From NCBI RefSeq assembly GCF_009193175.1, contig NZ_VUKE01000001.1, positions 187,089 through 251,088 of the forward strand: DNA of 64,000 nt, read 5' to 3'. A model generated the notes under the pieces. It worked only from the letters and a program-made list of their open reading frames with translations, had not been told where the DNA came from and ran no database searches. Below, in pieces: positions 41,651 to 50,349 of this stretch; position 1 is the stretch's first letter, and the number at the start of each line of letters is the position of its first letter. The position numbers and the translations under genes were made by a program. The DNA comes from Georgenia ruanii (lineage in GTDB: Bacteria > Actinomycetota > Actinomycetes > Actinomycetales > Actinomycetaceae).

Positions 41651-42109
41651 TCAGCCCCAGGCGAAGAGCTCGTCGCCGGCGCTGACGCGCTGGCCGGCGC
41701 TGACGGCGATCCGCAGCTGGTCGGCCTTGCCCTCCAGCGCGATCACCGGGGTGACCGGCGAGCGGCCGCCGGCGCGCACGGCCTCCGGCGACCAGGTGAC
41801 CAGCCGCTGCCCCTGGGCGACGACGTCCTTCTCGGCGGCGTGCAGGGTGAAGCCCTCCCCGCCCAGCTGCACGGTGTCCAGCCCGAGGTGCACGAGCACG
41901 CCGCTGCCGCCCTCGGCGACGATGACGAAGGCGTGCGGGTGGAACTTCATGATGGTGCCCGCGACCGGGGCGACGACGTCGGAGGTGACGTCGCCGTCGG
42001 GGTCGACGGCGAGGCCCGGGCCGACGATGGCGCCGGAGAAGACGGGGTCGGGGACGTCCTCGAGGGCGACGACGGTGCCGGAGACCGGCGCGACGACGCG
42101 CACCGTCAC
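41651..42109 (-). CDS. PTS sugar EIIA component (glucose family)
   Basis: 152 residues. Takes phosphate from HPr and passes it to EIIB. The phosphorylated His lies in GVLVHLGLDTVQL and the supporting His in KFHPHAFVIV, both of the Glc-type EIIA. GTG start overlaps the EIIB stop by four bases (GTGA). Part of the minus-strand operon EIIB-EIIA-HAD, opposite the EIIC gene. May also act as a global regulator as Crr does, but that is not known here. Confidence 0.92.
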   Translation of the reverse strand: MTVRVVAPVSGTVVALEDVPDPVFSGAIVGPGLAVDPDGDVTSDVVAPVAGTIMKFHPHAFVIVAEGGSGVLVHLGLDTVQLGGEGFTLHAAEKDVVAQGQRLVTWSPEAVRAGGRSPVTPVIALEGKADQLRIAVSAGQRVSAGDELFAWG

Positions 42110-42336
42110 CGCAGGTCCTCGATGTCCTCGGCGATGGTGTCGGCCTGGGGGCCGACGACGACCTGGACGGCGGAGCCCTGCTGGACGACGCCGAAGGCGC
42201 CCGCGGCCTTGAGGCCCGCCTCGTCGACCTTGGCCGGGTCCTCGACCTCCACACGCAGGCGGGTGATGCACGCCTCCAGGTCGAGGACGTTCGCGTCCCC
42301 ACCCAACGCCGCGAGAATCTGCTCCGCCTGGCTCAT
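42106..42336 (-). CDS. PTS sugar EIIB component (copy 1)
   Basis: 76 residues. The active cysteine is in EACITRLRVEV, the standard EIIB-glc motif, and GAFGVVQQGSAVQVVVGPQA is the conserved second half. AGGAGGAAGCG precedes ATG. First gene of the operon, followed by EIIA with a four-base overlap. It is nearly the same length and design as the EIIB at 46639, suggesting duplication. It faces the EIIC gene across a 341-base regulatory region. Confidence 0.94.
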   Translation of the reverse strand: MSQAEQILAALGGDANVLDLEACITRLRVEVEDPAKVDEAGLKAAGAFGVVQQGSAVQVVVGPQADTIAEDIEDLR

Positions 42337-42677
42337 CGCTTCCTCCTCCACGGCCGTGGCCGTGCCTCCCGGCGGGTGCGTCCCGCCGCGCGCCTCGGGG
42401 CGCTCGCCCCTGGTCCTTCTGGCCCAGGTTACGTGATGACACTCTCCCAGCGAGGCGGAGTCAAGGCGCCGCGCGCGGCATTCGTGCAGGTGCCGGGGGG
42501 TCCCGACAGCGGACGGCGGCGGCGCGGTTCCTTGACACTCCTGGGGCCCCGCGATTCGCTGTGCGCCATCGGCACACGTCGGGGCGCGGTGCCCCTGGCC
42601 CGCCGACGCAACGGGGCGTCTGCCGGCGCACTGCCCGTGCGCCGTCGTCCAGGCGTTCCTCGACCTTGGGAGCACGG
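42337..42677. promoter_or_regulatory. Divergent control region of the PTS EIIB and EIIC genes
   Basis: No gene here. For the minus strand, TTGACT (42464-42459) and TGTCAT (42441-42436) with a 17-base spacer make a good promoter for EIIB-EIIA-HAD. For the plus strand, TTGACA at 42532-42537 is a perfect -35 with a weak TTCGCT at 42555-42560. The 70 bases between the two promoters have no obvious palindrome beyond GC-rich runs. Confidence 0.55.
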
Positions 42678-44099
42678 ATGACGACAACCACCGCAGGTGC
42701 CGCGACCCGGCAGAAGCGGCAGATCCCCGGCTTCGCGCAGGCCCAGCGGGTGGGCCGCTCGCTCATGCTGCCGATCGCCACGCTGCCGGCCGCCGGGCTC
42801 ATGCTGCGCTTCGGCCAGCCGGACATGCTGGGCGCGCAGGGGGTGTCCAGCTGGAGCGGGTTCGGCTGGATGCAGCCCGTGGCCGACGTGCTCGCGGCCG
42901 CCGGCAGCGCGATCATCGGGAACCTGCCGATCATCTTCGCCGTCGGCGTCGCGATCGGGTTCGCCCGCAAGTCCGACGGCTCGACGGCGCTGGCCGCGCT
43001 CATCGGCTACCTCACCTTCGCCGCCGTGCTCGAGGCGTTGGCGCCCTACTTCGGCTCGGGGGCCGAGGGCGAGGAGACGATCAACTACGGCGTGCTCGGC
43101 GGCATCACCATCGGCATCATCGCGGCGCTGCTCTGGCAGCGGTTCTACCGCACCAAGCTCCCGCCCTACCTGGCCTTCTTCGGCGGCCGGCGGCTCGTGC
43201 CGATCATCACCGCGCTGGTCGCCGTCGTCGTCGCCGTCCTCTTCGCGCTGGTCTACCCCGCCTTCGACTACGTCATCGGCGGGTTCGGTCAGTGGGTCAC
43301 CCACCCGGGCAACGCCGTCGTGGGCGGGTTCGTCTTCGGCACCGTCAACCGGCTGCTCATCCCCTTCGGGCTGCACCACCTGCTCAACAGCCTGCCGTGG
43401 TTCCAGTTCGGGCAGTACACCAACCCCGAGACCGGCGCGGTGGTCCAGGGCGACATCGCCCGCTTCCTCGCGGGCGACCCCACCGCCGGCACCTTCATGA
43501 CCGGCTTCTTCCCCATCATGATGTTCGCGCTGCCCGCCGCGGCCCTGGCCATCTGGCGCAACGCCCGCCCGGAGCGACGCAAGGTCACCGGCGGCATCAT
43601 GGTCTCGGTCGCCCTGACCGCGTTCCTCACCGGCATCACCGAGCCGCTGGAGTACGCCTTCGCCTACGTGGCGTTCCCGCTGTACCTCGTGCACGCGGTG
43701 CTCACCGGCACCGCCCTGGCGCTGGTCAACGCCCTGGGCATCCACGACGGCTTCACCTTCTCCGCCGGTGCCATCGACTACCTGCTCAACTTCGGCATCG
43801 CCACCCGGCCGCTGTGGATCATCGTCATCGGCCTCGGGTACGCGGTGATCTACTACCTCATCTTCAGCTTCGCGATCCGCCGGTGGAACCTGCGCACCCC
43901 GGGCCGGGAGGAGGACGGCGCCGAGGGCAGCGGGGCGCCGTCGGTGTTCGACGAGGCGCAGGAGGCGGCTGCGGTGTCCACGGGCAAGCGCGCGGCGGAG
44001 CGGGGGCTGCCAGCCGACCGGGCCATGGCCGAGGACGCCGGCACCGCGGCGCCCGAGAAGGCCCGCGACGACGACGGCCGCGACACCTCCCTGGCCTGA
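42678..44099 (+). CDS. PTS sugar EIIC permease (glucose/N-acetylglucosamine family)
   Basis: 473 residues; about ten TM helices. Begins with the family helix FAQAQRVGRSLMLPIATLPAAG and contains NRLLIPFGLHHLLNSLPW and the sugar-binding GITEPLEYAF motif. It carries no EIIB domain; a hydrophilic tail of about 85 residues rich in Glu, Ala and Asp follows the last helix. EIIB partners are encoded separately at 42106 or 46639. GGGAG five bases before ATG. Sugar specificity (glucose versus GlcNAc) is not decidable by eye. Confidence 0.93.
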   Translation: MTTTTAGAATRQKRQIPGFAQAQRVGRSLMLPIATLPAAGLMLRFGQPDMLGAQGVSSWSGFGWMQPVADVLAAAGSAIIGNLPIIFAVGVAIGFARKSDGSTALAALIGYLTFAAVLEALAPYFGSGAEGEETINYGVLGGITIGIIAALLWQRFYRTKLPPYLAFFGGRRLVPIITALVAVVVAVLFALVYPAFDYVIGGFGQWVTHPGNAVVGGFVFGTVNRLLIPFGLHHLLNSLPWFQFGQYTNPETGAVVQGDIARFLAGDPTAGTFMTGFFPIMMFALPAAALAIWRNARPERRKVTGGIMVSVALTAFLTGITEPLEYAFAYVAFPLYLVHAVLTGTALALVNALGIHDGFTFSAGAIDYLLNFGIATRPLWIIVIGLGYAVIYYLIFSFAIRRWNLRTPGREEDGAEGSGAPSVFDEAQEAAAVSTGKRAAERGLPADRAMAEDAGTAAPEKARDDDGRDTSLA

Positions 44100-44144
44100 C
44101 CGCCGGCCGGGTGTCCGCGGACGTGTGCTCGGACGCCGGTGCGG

Positions 44145-46301
44145 TCAGTGCTGGAGGCGGTCGTCGTCGCCGAGCGCGGCGCGCACGGCGGCGACCAGCG
44201 AGAGCAGCCGCGCGTTGCCCGGCAGGTCCTCGACGAGGACCACCTGCTCGGCGCCGTCGGCCAGGGGCAGCTTCCAGTTCGGGTACTCGGTGTCCGTGCC
44301 GGGCTGGTTCTGCGCGCGCCGCTCCCCCACGGCGTCGGTGAGGGAGACGCCGGCGAGCAGCGCGGGCGTGCGCACGACGTAGGCGTGCAGGGCCTCGACG
44401 AGCTCACGCTCGGTGGGGTCGGCGCCCACCAGGCCGTGCTCGCGCAGCCGGGCGACCATCCGCTCGCGCTCGGTGCGCGCGGCCAGGCGCACCTTGGCGA
44501 CCGGCTCGGTGAGCAGGCCGAGCCGGTCGCGCAGGTCGACGTGCTCCTCGGCGAGGTAGCCGGCCACCGGCGGCAGGTCGTGGGTGTCCACGGTGGCCAG
44601 CACGAGGCGGCGGTAGGCCTCGGGCTGCAGCGGCTGGCCGCGGTCGTCCTTCTCGAACCACAGCACCGAGGTGCCCAGCACGCCCCGCTCGCCCAGGTAG
44701 TCGCGCACCCACGGCTCCACCGTGCCGAGGTCCTCGCCGATGACCACGGCGCCGGCGCGGGCCGCCTCGAGGAGCATGACGCCGACCATCGCCTCGTGGT
44801 CGTAGCGCACGTAGGTGCCGTCCTCGGCGCCCATGCCGGCGGGGATCCACCACAGCCGGAACAGGCCGAGGATGTGGTCCACCCGCACCGCGCCCGCGTG
44901 GCGCAGCACGGTGCGGACCATGTCGCGCAGCGGCGCGTAGGCGGTGCGGGCCAGCGCGTCGGGCCGCCAGGGCGGCTGGTGCCAGTTCTGGCCCTGCTGG
45001 TTGTACATGTCCGGCGGGGCCCCGACCCCGATGCCGTGGGCGAAGACCTCCCGCAGCGACCACGCGTCGGAGCCGTCGGGGTGCACGCCCACGGCGAGGT
45101 CGTGCATGACGCCCAGGCCCATGCCGGACCGCTTGGCCACCTTCTGGGCTCGGGCCAGCTGCTCGTCGGCCACCCACTGCAGCCAGACGTAGAAGTCCAC
45201 CCGGTCGGCGAGCTCCCGGCGGGCACGGGCCACGAACGGGGAGCGGGCGTCGGTCAGCTCCGCCGGCCACTCCTCGCCGTCGTACCTCTCCCGCAGGGCG
45301 CACCACAGGGCGAAGTCCTCCAGGCCCTGCCCCTCCTCGGCACGGAAGCGCTCGAGGAAGTGCTGCCGCGAGCGGCTGCGCCCGGCGGCGTAGACGACCT
45401 CGAGGGCGCGGCGCTTGGCCTCCCAGGAGGCGTCGCGGTCGATGGGGTCGTTGGTGGCGTTCGCCGGCCGAACCTCTTCCGCGGCCCACTCCACCAGCGC
45501 CCGCTGGGGGCCGGGCAGGTAGGCGACCTCCGGGATGTCCTCGGGGCGGATGTACAGCGGGTTGACGAACCGGCGGGACACCGGCAGGTACGGCGAGGGC
45601 GTCATGTGCCCGGTGGGCTCGGCGGCGTGCAGCGGGTTGACGAGGAGGAAGTCCGCCCCCAGCTCGCCGAAGAACCCGGTGAGCTCGGCGAGGTCGCCCA
45701 GGTCGCCCACGCCCCACGAGCGCGCGGAGCGCACGGAGTAGAGCTGGGCCATCAGGCCCCAGCCGCGCCCGGTCGCCAGCCGTGGTTCCCCGAGGCGGTC
45801 GGGGGTGACGGCGAGCGGCGCGCGGACGGCGCCCACGCCGTCGATCTCGGCGACCAGCTCGTGCCAGCCCAGCGGCAGGTCGGCCGGCAGCACGAACTCG
45901 GCGCGCTCGGTGCGCACCGCGTCGACGTCGCGCGGCTCGAGGTCGTGGTCCCGCCGCGTCAGCGGCCGGGTGTCGCCGTCCTCGAGCTCGACGACGAGGG
46001 TCACCGCGGCGCCGTCGGGTACGTGGACGGGCACCTCGTGCTCGCGCCCGGCGCGCACGACCAGCGACGGTGGCAGCGGCGAGCGCCAGGGGGTGAGCTC
46101 GGCGTCGGCGAGCGAGGCGGCCACCTGCGCGTCCGTCGCCGCCGGGACGCCGAGGGCGGCGAGCACGGCGCGGATGGTGGCGGCGGTGACGAGACGGTGG
46201 TTCCCGGTGAAGTCCCAGAACTCGGTGGACACGCCGTGGACCTCGGCCAGCCGCCGCAGGTCCTCGCTGGGGGCGTCCGGGGACGCCGGGATCTCTGTCA
46301 T
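44145..46301 (-). CDS. malQ: 4-alpha-glucanotransferase (amylomaltase)
   Basis: GH77 enzyme that transfers glucans among maltodextrins. 718 residues, matching the longer actinobacterial form with an N-terminal sandwich domain. Catalytic region: SWGVGDLGDL, GHMTPSPYLPVSRRF, RVDHILGLFRLWWIP with the nucleophile Asp (RVDH), GEDLGTVEP with the acid/base Glu, and TVDTHDLPP with the third carboxylate. Ends DDRLQH. AGGAG four bases before ATG. Convergent with EIIC, 45 bases apart; surrounded by PTS genes, consistent with a carbohydrate region. Confidence 0.96.
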   Translation of the reverse strand: MTEIPASPDAPSEDLRRLAEVHGVSTEFWDFTGNHRLVTAATIRAVLAALGVPAATDAQVAASLADAELTPWRSPLPPSLVVRAGREHEVPVHVPDGAAVTLVVELEDGDTRPLTRRDHDLEPRDVDAVRTERAEFVLPADLPLGWHELVAEIDGVGAVRAPLAVTPDRLGEPRLATGRGWGLMAQLYSVRSARSWGVGDLGDLAELTGFFGELGADFLLVNPLHAAEPTGHMTPSPYLPVSRRFVNPLYIRPEDIPEVAYLPGPQRALVEWAAEEVRPANATNDPIDRDASWEAKRRALEVVYAAGRSRSRQHFLERFRAEEGQGLEDFALWCALRERYDGEEWPAELTDARSPFVARARRELADRVDFYVWLQWVADEQLARAQKVAKRSGMGLGVMHDLAVGVHPDGSDAWSLREVFAHGIGVGAPPDMYNQQGQNWHQPPWRPDALARTAYAPLRDMVRTVLRHAGAVRVDHILGLFRLWWIPAGMGAEDGTYVRYDHEAMVGVMLLEAARAGAVVIGEDLGTVEPWVRDYLGERGVLGTSVLWFEKDDRGQPLQPEAYRRLVLATVDTHDLPPVAGYLAEEHVDLRDRLGLLTEPVAKVRLAARTERERMVARLREHGLVGADPTERELVEALHAYVVRTPALLAGVSLTDAVGERRAQNQPGTDTEYPNWKLPLADGAEQVVLVEDLPGNARLLSLVAAVRAALGDDDRLQH

Positions 46302-46638
46302 CTCGCTCCTGCTTCGCCGGTCGCGACGGCCCCCCGTGGGCAACGTCCACCAACCGTCCCGATCCTGCCAGGTGACGGCAGGGCCGCGCGGCGGGGGCAC
46401 GCCGCCGCGCGGTCGTGTCACCGCCGGCTGGGCCCGGACCTGGCGCGCAGTCCGCCGCTCCGACGAGGGCACTGCCTGGCGGCAGAGGGTCTCGTCACAC
46501 CACGTGGCGCTGCCAAGCCGGGGCGGCGCGGTCACCGCGCGCGCCGTGTCGGCTCACACGCGCGCCGTGTCGGCGCACACGCGGGCCGGCCCTGCCACCA
46601 TGCGGCCGGGCCGGCCCGCCACGGCCGGGCTCAGCGCC
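46302..46638. other. Gene-free interval upstream of malQ
   Basis: 337 bases between the malQ start and the end of EIIB copy 2. No coding frame is convincing. It contains a 21-base tandem repeat (46538-46579) and presumably the malQ promoter, which I could not locate. Confidence 0.5.
46538..46579. repeat. Two tandem 21-base repeats
   Basis: CGCGCGCCGTGTCGGCTCACA and its copy with one T to G change, at 46538-46558 and 46559-46579, followed by a partial third copy. Located downstream of EIIB copy 2. They give in-frame heptapeptide shadows but no real gene. Confidence 0.8.
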
Positions 46639-46869
46639 TCAGAGCAGCGTCTCGATCTGCTCGGCGAGCCCGTCGGCCTCGGGGCCGACGACGATCTGCA
46701 CCACGCGCCCGGAGCGCACCACCCCGAACGCCCCGGTGGACTTCAGCTGGGTCTCGCCCACAGCGGCGGGGTCACGCACCTCCACCCGCAGCCGGGTGAT
46801 GCACGGCTCGACGTCCACCACGTTCGGGGCGCCGCCCAGTGCCGCCAGGATGTCCTCAGCCTTGCTCAT
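46639..46869 (-). CDS. PTS sugar EIIB component (copy 2)
   Basis: 76 residues, active cysteine in EPCITRLRVEV, second motif GAFGVVRSGRVVQIVVGPEA. Homologous along its whole length to the EIIB at 42106. Preceded by GGAGGAGTCACG before ATG. It stands alone, divergent from ptsI, so it must pair with an EIIC encoded elsewhere, either the one at 42678 or one outside this window. A second sugar specificity or simple redundancy is possible. Confidence 0.93.
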   Translation of the reverse strand: MSKAEDILAALGGAPNVVDVEPCITRLRVEVRDPAAVGETQLKSTGAFGVVRSGRVVQIVVGPEADGLAEQIETLL

Positions 46870-47070
46870 CGTGACTCCTCCAAGTCCCCGGCATCACGGT
46901 GCGGGGGCGCCGTGGCGCCCCCGCCCCTCCTGACCCTCAGCGTACCCGTGACCAAGTTCTCACCCCAGCAGGGCGAGAGGTGCGTCACGAGCGGGACCCT
47001 TGCCCCGCACCACCGTCGGCCGGGGCGGGGCATGATGACCCCAGAGCCGTCGTCGTCGACTGGAGCGCAC

Positions 47071-48807
47071 ATGAGCAAGGAGCAGCCCGATCTCGCCTCC
47101 CGGGGCGCCGGGACGAGCGAGGCCGCGGCCGGGGGCAGCAATCCGTTGCGAGGCGTGGGGGTGAGCCCGGGGCTCGCCGTGGGGCCCGTCGCCCGGCTCG
47201 CCCCGCCCGCCGGCGAACCGGCCGCGGCGACGCTCGCGCCGGGCGCCGACGCCGAGGCCGAGGCTGGACGGATCGCGTCCGCCGCCCAGGAGGTCGCCGC
47301 GGGACTGACCGCCTCGGCGCAGGCGGTCGAGGGCGAACGCCGCGAGCTGCTCGAGACGACGGCGGCGATGGCCAGCGACCCCACGCTGGTGAAGTCCGCG
47401 CAGAAGCGGGTCCGGGACCGGCACACGACCCCCGGCCGGGCGGTGTGGGAGGCGGCCGGCGAGGTCGCCGAGCAGCTGCGCGGCCTCGGCGGCTACATGG
47501 CCGAGCGGGCCCGGGACGTCCTGGACGTGCGCGACCGGATCATCGCCGCGCTCACCGGCTCCCCGATGCCCGGGGTGCCCCAGCGCGAGGAACCCTTCGT
47601 GCTCGTCGCGCGCGACCTCGCGCCCGCGGACACGGCCCTGCTCGACCCCACCCGGGTGCGCGCCATCGTCACCGCCGAGGGCGGGCCCACCTCCCACACG
47701 GCGATCCTCGCCCGCGCCCTGGGCATCCCCGCGGTGGTCGGCGCCCCCGGCGCCCCGGACCTGGCCGAGGACAGCCTCGTGCTCGTCGACGGCGGGGCCG
47801 GCACCGTCACCCTCGACCCCGACGAGGCCGCCGTGAAGCGCGCCGAGCGGCGGCCCACCGCCGCCCGCGCGTTCACCGGGCCGGGCCGGACCGCCGACGG
47901 GCACCCCGTGCAGCTGCTCGCCAACGTGGGCGACCCGGCCGGCGCGCAGGCGGCGGCCGCGGCCGGTGCGGAGGGCGTGGGCCTGTTCCGCACCGAGTTC
48001 TGCTTCCTCGACCGCGCCGAGGAGCCGGGCCTGGAGGAGCAGGTGGGCGCCTACCGGCAGGTCCTCGCCGCCTTCCCCGGCCGCAAGGTGGTGGTGCGCA
48101 CCCTGGACGCGGGCGCCGACAAGCCGCTGCCCTTCGTCACCGCCGCCGAGGAGGCCAACCCCGCGCTCGGCGTGCGCGGCCTGCGCACCGCCCGGCGCGC
48201 CCCTGAGGTGCTCGACCACCAGCTCCGGGCCATCGCCGCCGCCGCGGAGGCGGAGCGCGCCGAGGTATGGGTCATGGCCCCGATGGTGGCCACCGTCGCC
48301 GAGGCGGAGGACTTCGTCGCCGCCTGCGCCCGCCACGGCCTCGACACGGCCGGGGTGATGGTCGAGGTGCCCAGCGCCGCCCTGCTGGCCGGGCCGATCC
48401 TCGCCCGGGCCCACTTCGCCTCCATCGGCACCAACGACCTCACTCAGTACGCCATGGCGGCGGACCGGCTGCTCGGCTCGCTCGCCGAGCTCTCCGACTC
48501 CTGGCAGCCGGCCGTGCTGCGCCTGGTGGAGGCGACCTGCCGGGGCGGCGCCCAGCAGGACCGCCCGGTGGGCGTGTGCGGGGAGGCGGCCGCCGACCCC
48601 GCGCTCGCCGTCGTGCTGGTGGGGCTGGGCGTGAGCAGCCTGTCGATGACCCCGCGGGCGCTGGGCGACGTCGCGGCCGTGCTCGAGGCCACCGACCTGG
48701 CCCGCTGCCAGGAGCTGGCCCGGGCGGCCGTCGACGCGGAGTCCGCCCAGGACGCCCGGGCCGTCGTGCGCGCCGGGCTGCCCGTCCTCGCGGAGCTGGG
48801 CCTGTAG
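47071..48807 (+). CDS. ptsI: PTS Enzyme I, phosphoenolpyruvate-protein phosphotransferase
   Basis: Starts the PTS chain by taking phosphate from PEP and giving it to HPr. 578 residues. The active His is in GGPTSHTAILARALG; the PEP-binding domain shows GLFRTEFCFLDR, VVVRTLDAGADKPLPF, GTNDLTQY and VCGEAAADP with the catalytic Cys. The N-terminal HPr-binding helical part is complete. No ptsH (HPr) gene is within the window. GGAG lies five bases before ATG. Divergent from the second EIIB gene with 200 bases between starts. Confidence 0.96.
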   Translation: MSKEQPDLASRGAGTSEAAAGGSNPLRGVGVSPGLAVGPVARLAPPAGEPAAATLAPGADAEAEAGRIASAAQEVAAGLTASAQAVEGERRELLETTAAMASDPTLVKSAQKRVRDRHTTPGRAVWEAAGEVAEQLRGLGGYMAERARDVLDVRDRIIAALTGSPMPGVPQREEPFVLVARDLAPADTALLDPTRVRAIVTAEGGPTSHTAILARALGIPAVVGAPGAPDLAEDSLVLVDGGAGTVTLDPDEAAVKRAERRPTAARAFTGPGRTADGHPVQLLANVGDPAGAQAAAAAGAEGVGLFRTEFCFLDRAEEPGLEEQVGAYRQVLAAFPGRKVVVRTLDAGADKPLPFVTAAEEANPALGVRGLRTARRAPEVLDHQLRAIAAAAEAERAEVWVMAPMVATVAEAEDFVAACARHGLDTAGVMVEVPSAALLAGPILARAHFASIGTNDLTQYAMAADRLLGSLAELSDSWQPAVLRLVEATCRGGAQQDRPVGVCGEAAADPALAVVLVGLGVSSLSMTPRALGDVAAVLEATDLARCQELARAAVDAESAQDARAVVRAGLPVLAELGL

Positions 48808-48826
48808 CGGGTGCGATGATGGCCCG

Positions 48827-49243
48827 GTGAGCACGCAACCCACCGAGGCGGAGTCCGCCTTCGCGGCGCTGGGCGGTCACGAGACGTTCAGGCGCCTCGT
48901 CGCCCGCTTCTACGAGGGCGTCCGCACCGACGAGGTGCTGGCACCGATGTACCCCCACGACGACTGGGACGGCGCCGAGGAGCGGCTGCGCCTGTTCCTC
49001 GAGCAGTACTGGGGCGGGCCGACCACCTACTCCGACACCCGCGGCCACCCCCGGCTGCGCATGCGCCACGTCCGCTTCGAGGTCACCCCCGACGCCCGCG
49101 ACCGCTGGCTCACGCACATGCGCGTCGCCGTCGACGAGCTGGACCTGGCGCCGGAGGCCGAGCACGTGCTGTGGGACTATCTCGTCCGCGCCGCCCACGC
49201 GATGGTCAACACCCCCGAGCCCGGCCGCACGCCGCTCATCTGA
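48827..49243 (+). CDS. Truncated hemoglobin, group II (GlbO-like)
   Basis: Small heme protein for oxygen or nitric-oxide chemistry. 138 residues. Tyr at B10 (RFYEG, Y29), proximal His F8 in RMRHVRF (H81), and Trp at G8 (RDRWLTHM) fit actinobacterial group II truncated globins. YWGGPTTYSD is highly conserved in the group. GATGAT lies exactly six bases before the GTG start and there is no Shine-Dalgarno, so it is probably leaderless and separate from ptsI, 19 bases upstream. Confidence 0.94.
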   Translation: MSTQPTEAESAFAALGGHETFRRLVARFYEGVRTDEVLAPMYPHDDWDGAEERLRLFLEQYWGGPTTYSDTRGHPRLRMRHVRFEVTPDARDRWLTHMRVAVDELDLAPEAEHVLWDYLVRAAHAMVNTPEPGRTPLI

Positions 49244-49281
49244 CGCCCGCCACCGTCCCGTCCACCCCCAAGGAGCCGCGA

Positions 49282-50295
49282 GTGCCCGCCTCGCCTCGGC
49301 CGCTGACCCTGACCCCCGCCGTGCCGGCCGCCACGGACGTCCTCGCCGTCCCGGGCGCGGGCGCCGAGCCGCTCGACTCCGTGCTGCGCACCCTCCGGCT
49401 GGAGCGGCTGGGCGAGGACGAGTACCGGGGCGTGTCGCTGCCCCAGATGAACGGGCGGATCTACGGCGGGCAGGTGCTCGCGCAGTCCATCGTCGCGGCC
49501 GCCGACACCCTCGTCGACGGCGGCGACGGGCCCCGCGCGCTGCACTCGGTGCACGGGTACTTCCTGCGGCCGGGCAAGCTCGACCTGCCGATCACCTTCG
49601 CCGTCGAGCGGCTGCACGACGGCCGGTCGTTCAGCACCCGCCGCACCCACGCCCTCCAGCAGGGCCGGCCGATCCTGTCCCTCATCAGCTCCTACCAGGA
49701 GGACCAGCCGGGCCGCGACCACGCCGACGCCGCCCCCGAGGTGCCGGACCCCGAGAGCCTGACCTCCGCCATCGAGCTGTTCAACGCGGTGGACCACCCG
49801 GTCGCGAAGTTCATGTCCTCCATCGCCGCCTTCGACATCCGGCACGTGGGCGAGCCGGTCTACCTCCAGCCCCCGGGCGAGGCGGCGGACACCCAGATGC
49901 TGTGGATGCGGGCCCGCACGCCGCTGCCCGCGGAGGTCACCGACCTCCAGCACCGAGCGCTGCTTGCCTACGCCTGCGACCAGGTCATGCTCGAGCCGGT
50001 GCTGCGCCGGCACGGGCTGAGCTGGCGCACCCGCGGCATGAGCGTGGCCAGCCTGGACCACTCGATGTGGTGGCACCGGCCGCTGCGCGTGGACGAGTGG
50101 CTGCTCTTCGTCCAGCACTCCCCCAGCGCCCAGGGCGGCCGCGGGCTCGGCACCGCCAAGGTGTTCGACCGGACCGGGGCGCACGTGGCCACCATCGCCC
50201 AGGAGGGCATGGTCCGCGTGCCGGAGGACGCCGAGCCCGCCGCGACGGGCGAGGTCCGGCCGGAGGAGGAGTGGCAGCGGCCCTCGCTGCGCTGA
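49282..50295 (+). CDS. Acyl-CoA thioesterase II (TesB-like)
   Basis: Hydrolyses acyl-CoA to free acid and CoA. 337 residues forming a double hotdog. MNGRIYGGQVLAQSIVAA, HSVHGYFLRPG, DGRSFSTRRTHALQ and the C-terminal SLDHSMWWHRPLRVDEWLLF are the TesB signatures, including the Asp of the catalytic site in SLDHS. AAGGAG lies before the GTG start. Thirty-eight bases follow the globin gene on the same strand. Physiological substrates unknown. Confidence 0.94.
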   Translation: MPASPRPLTLTPAVPAATDVLAVPGAGAEPLDSVLRTLRLERLGEDEYRGVSLPQMNGRIYGGQVLAQSIVAAADTLVDGGDGPRALHSVHGYFLRPGKLDLPITFAVERLHDGRSFSTRRTHALQQGRPILSLISSYQEDQPGRDHADAAPEVPDPESLTSAIELFNAVDHPVAKFMSSIAAFDIRHVGEPVYLQPPGEAADTQMLWMRARTPLPAEVTDLQHRALLAYACDQVMLEPVLRRHGLSWRTRGMSVASLDHSMWWHRPLRVDEWLLFVQHSPSAQGGRGLGTAKVFDRTGAHVATIAQEGMVRVPEDAEPAATGEVRPEEEWQRPSLR

Positions 50296-50349
50296 CCACG
50301 CATCGCCGACGGCGTGCGTCCGCCGGGTGGGGGTGGCCAGACTGGCCCC

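Noticed and set aside
42400-42435. DasR (GntR) operator in the PTS intergenic region
   Set aside because: CTGGTCC and GGCCCAG are suggestive, but spacing and symmetry do not fit the DasR consensus.
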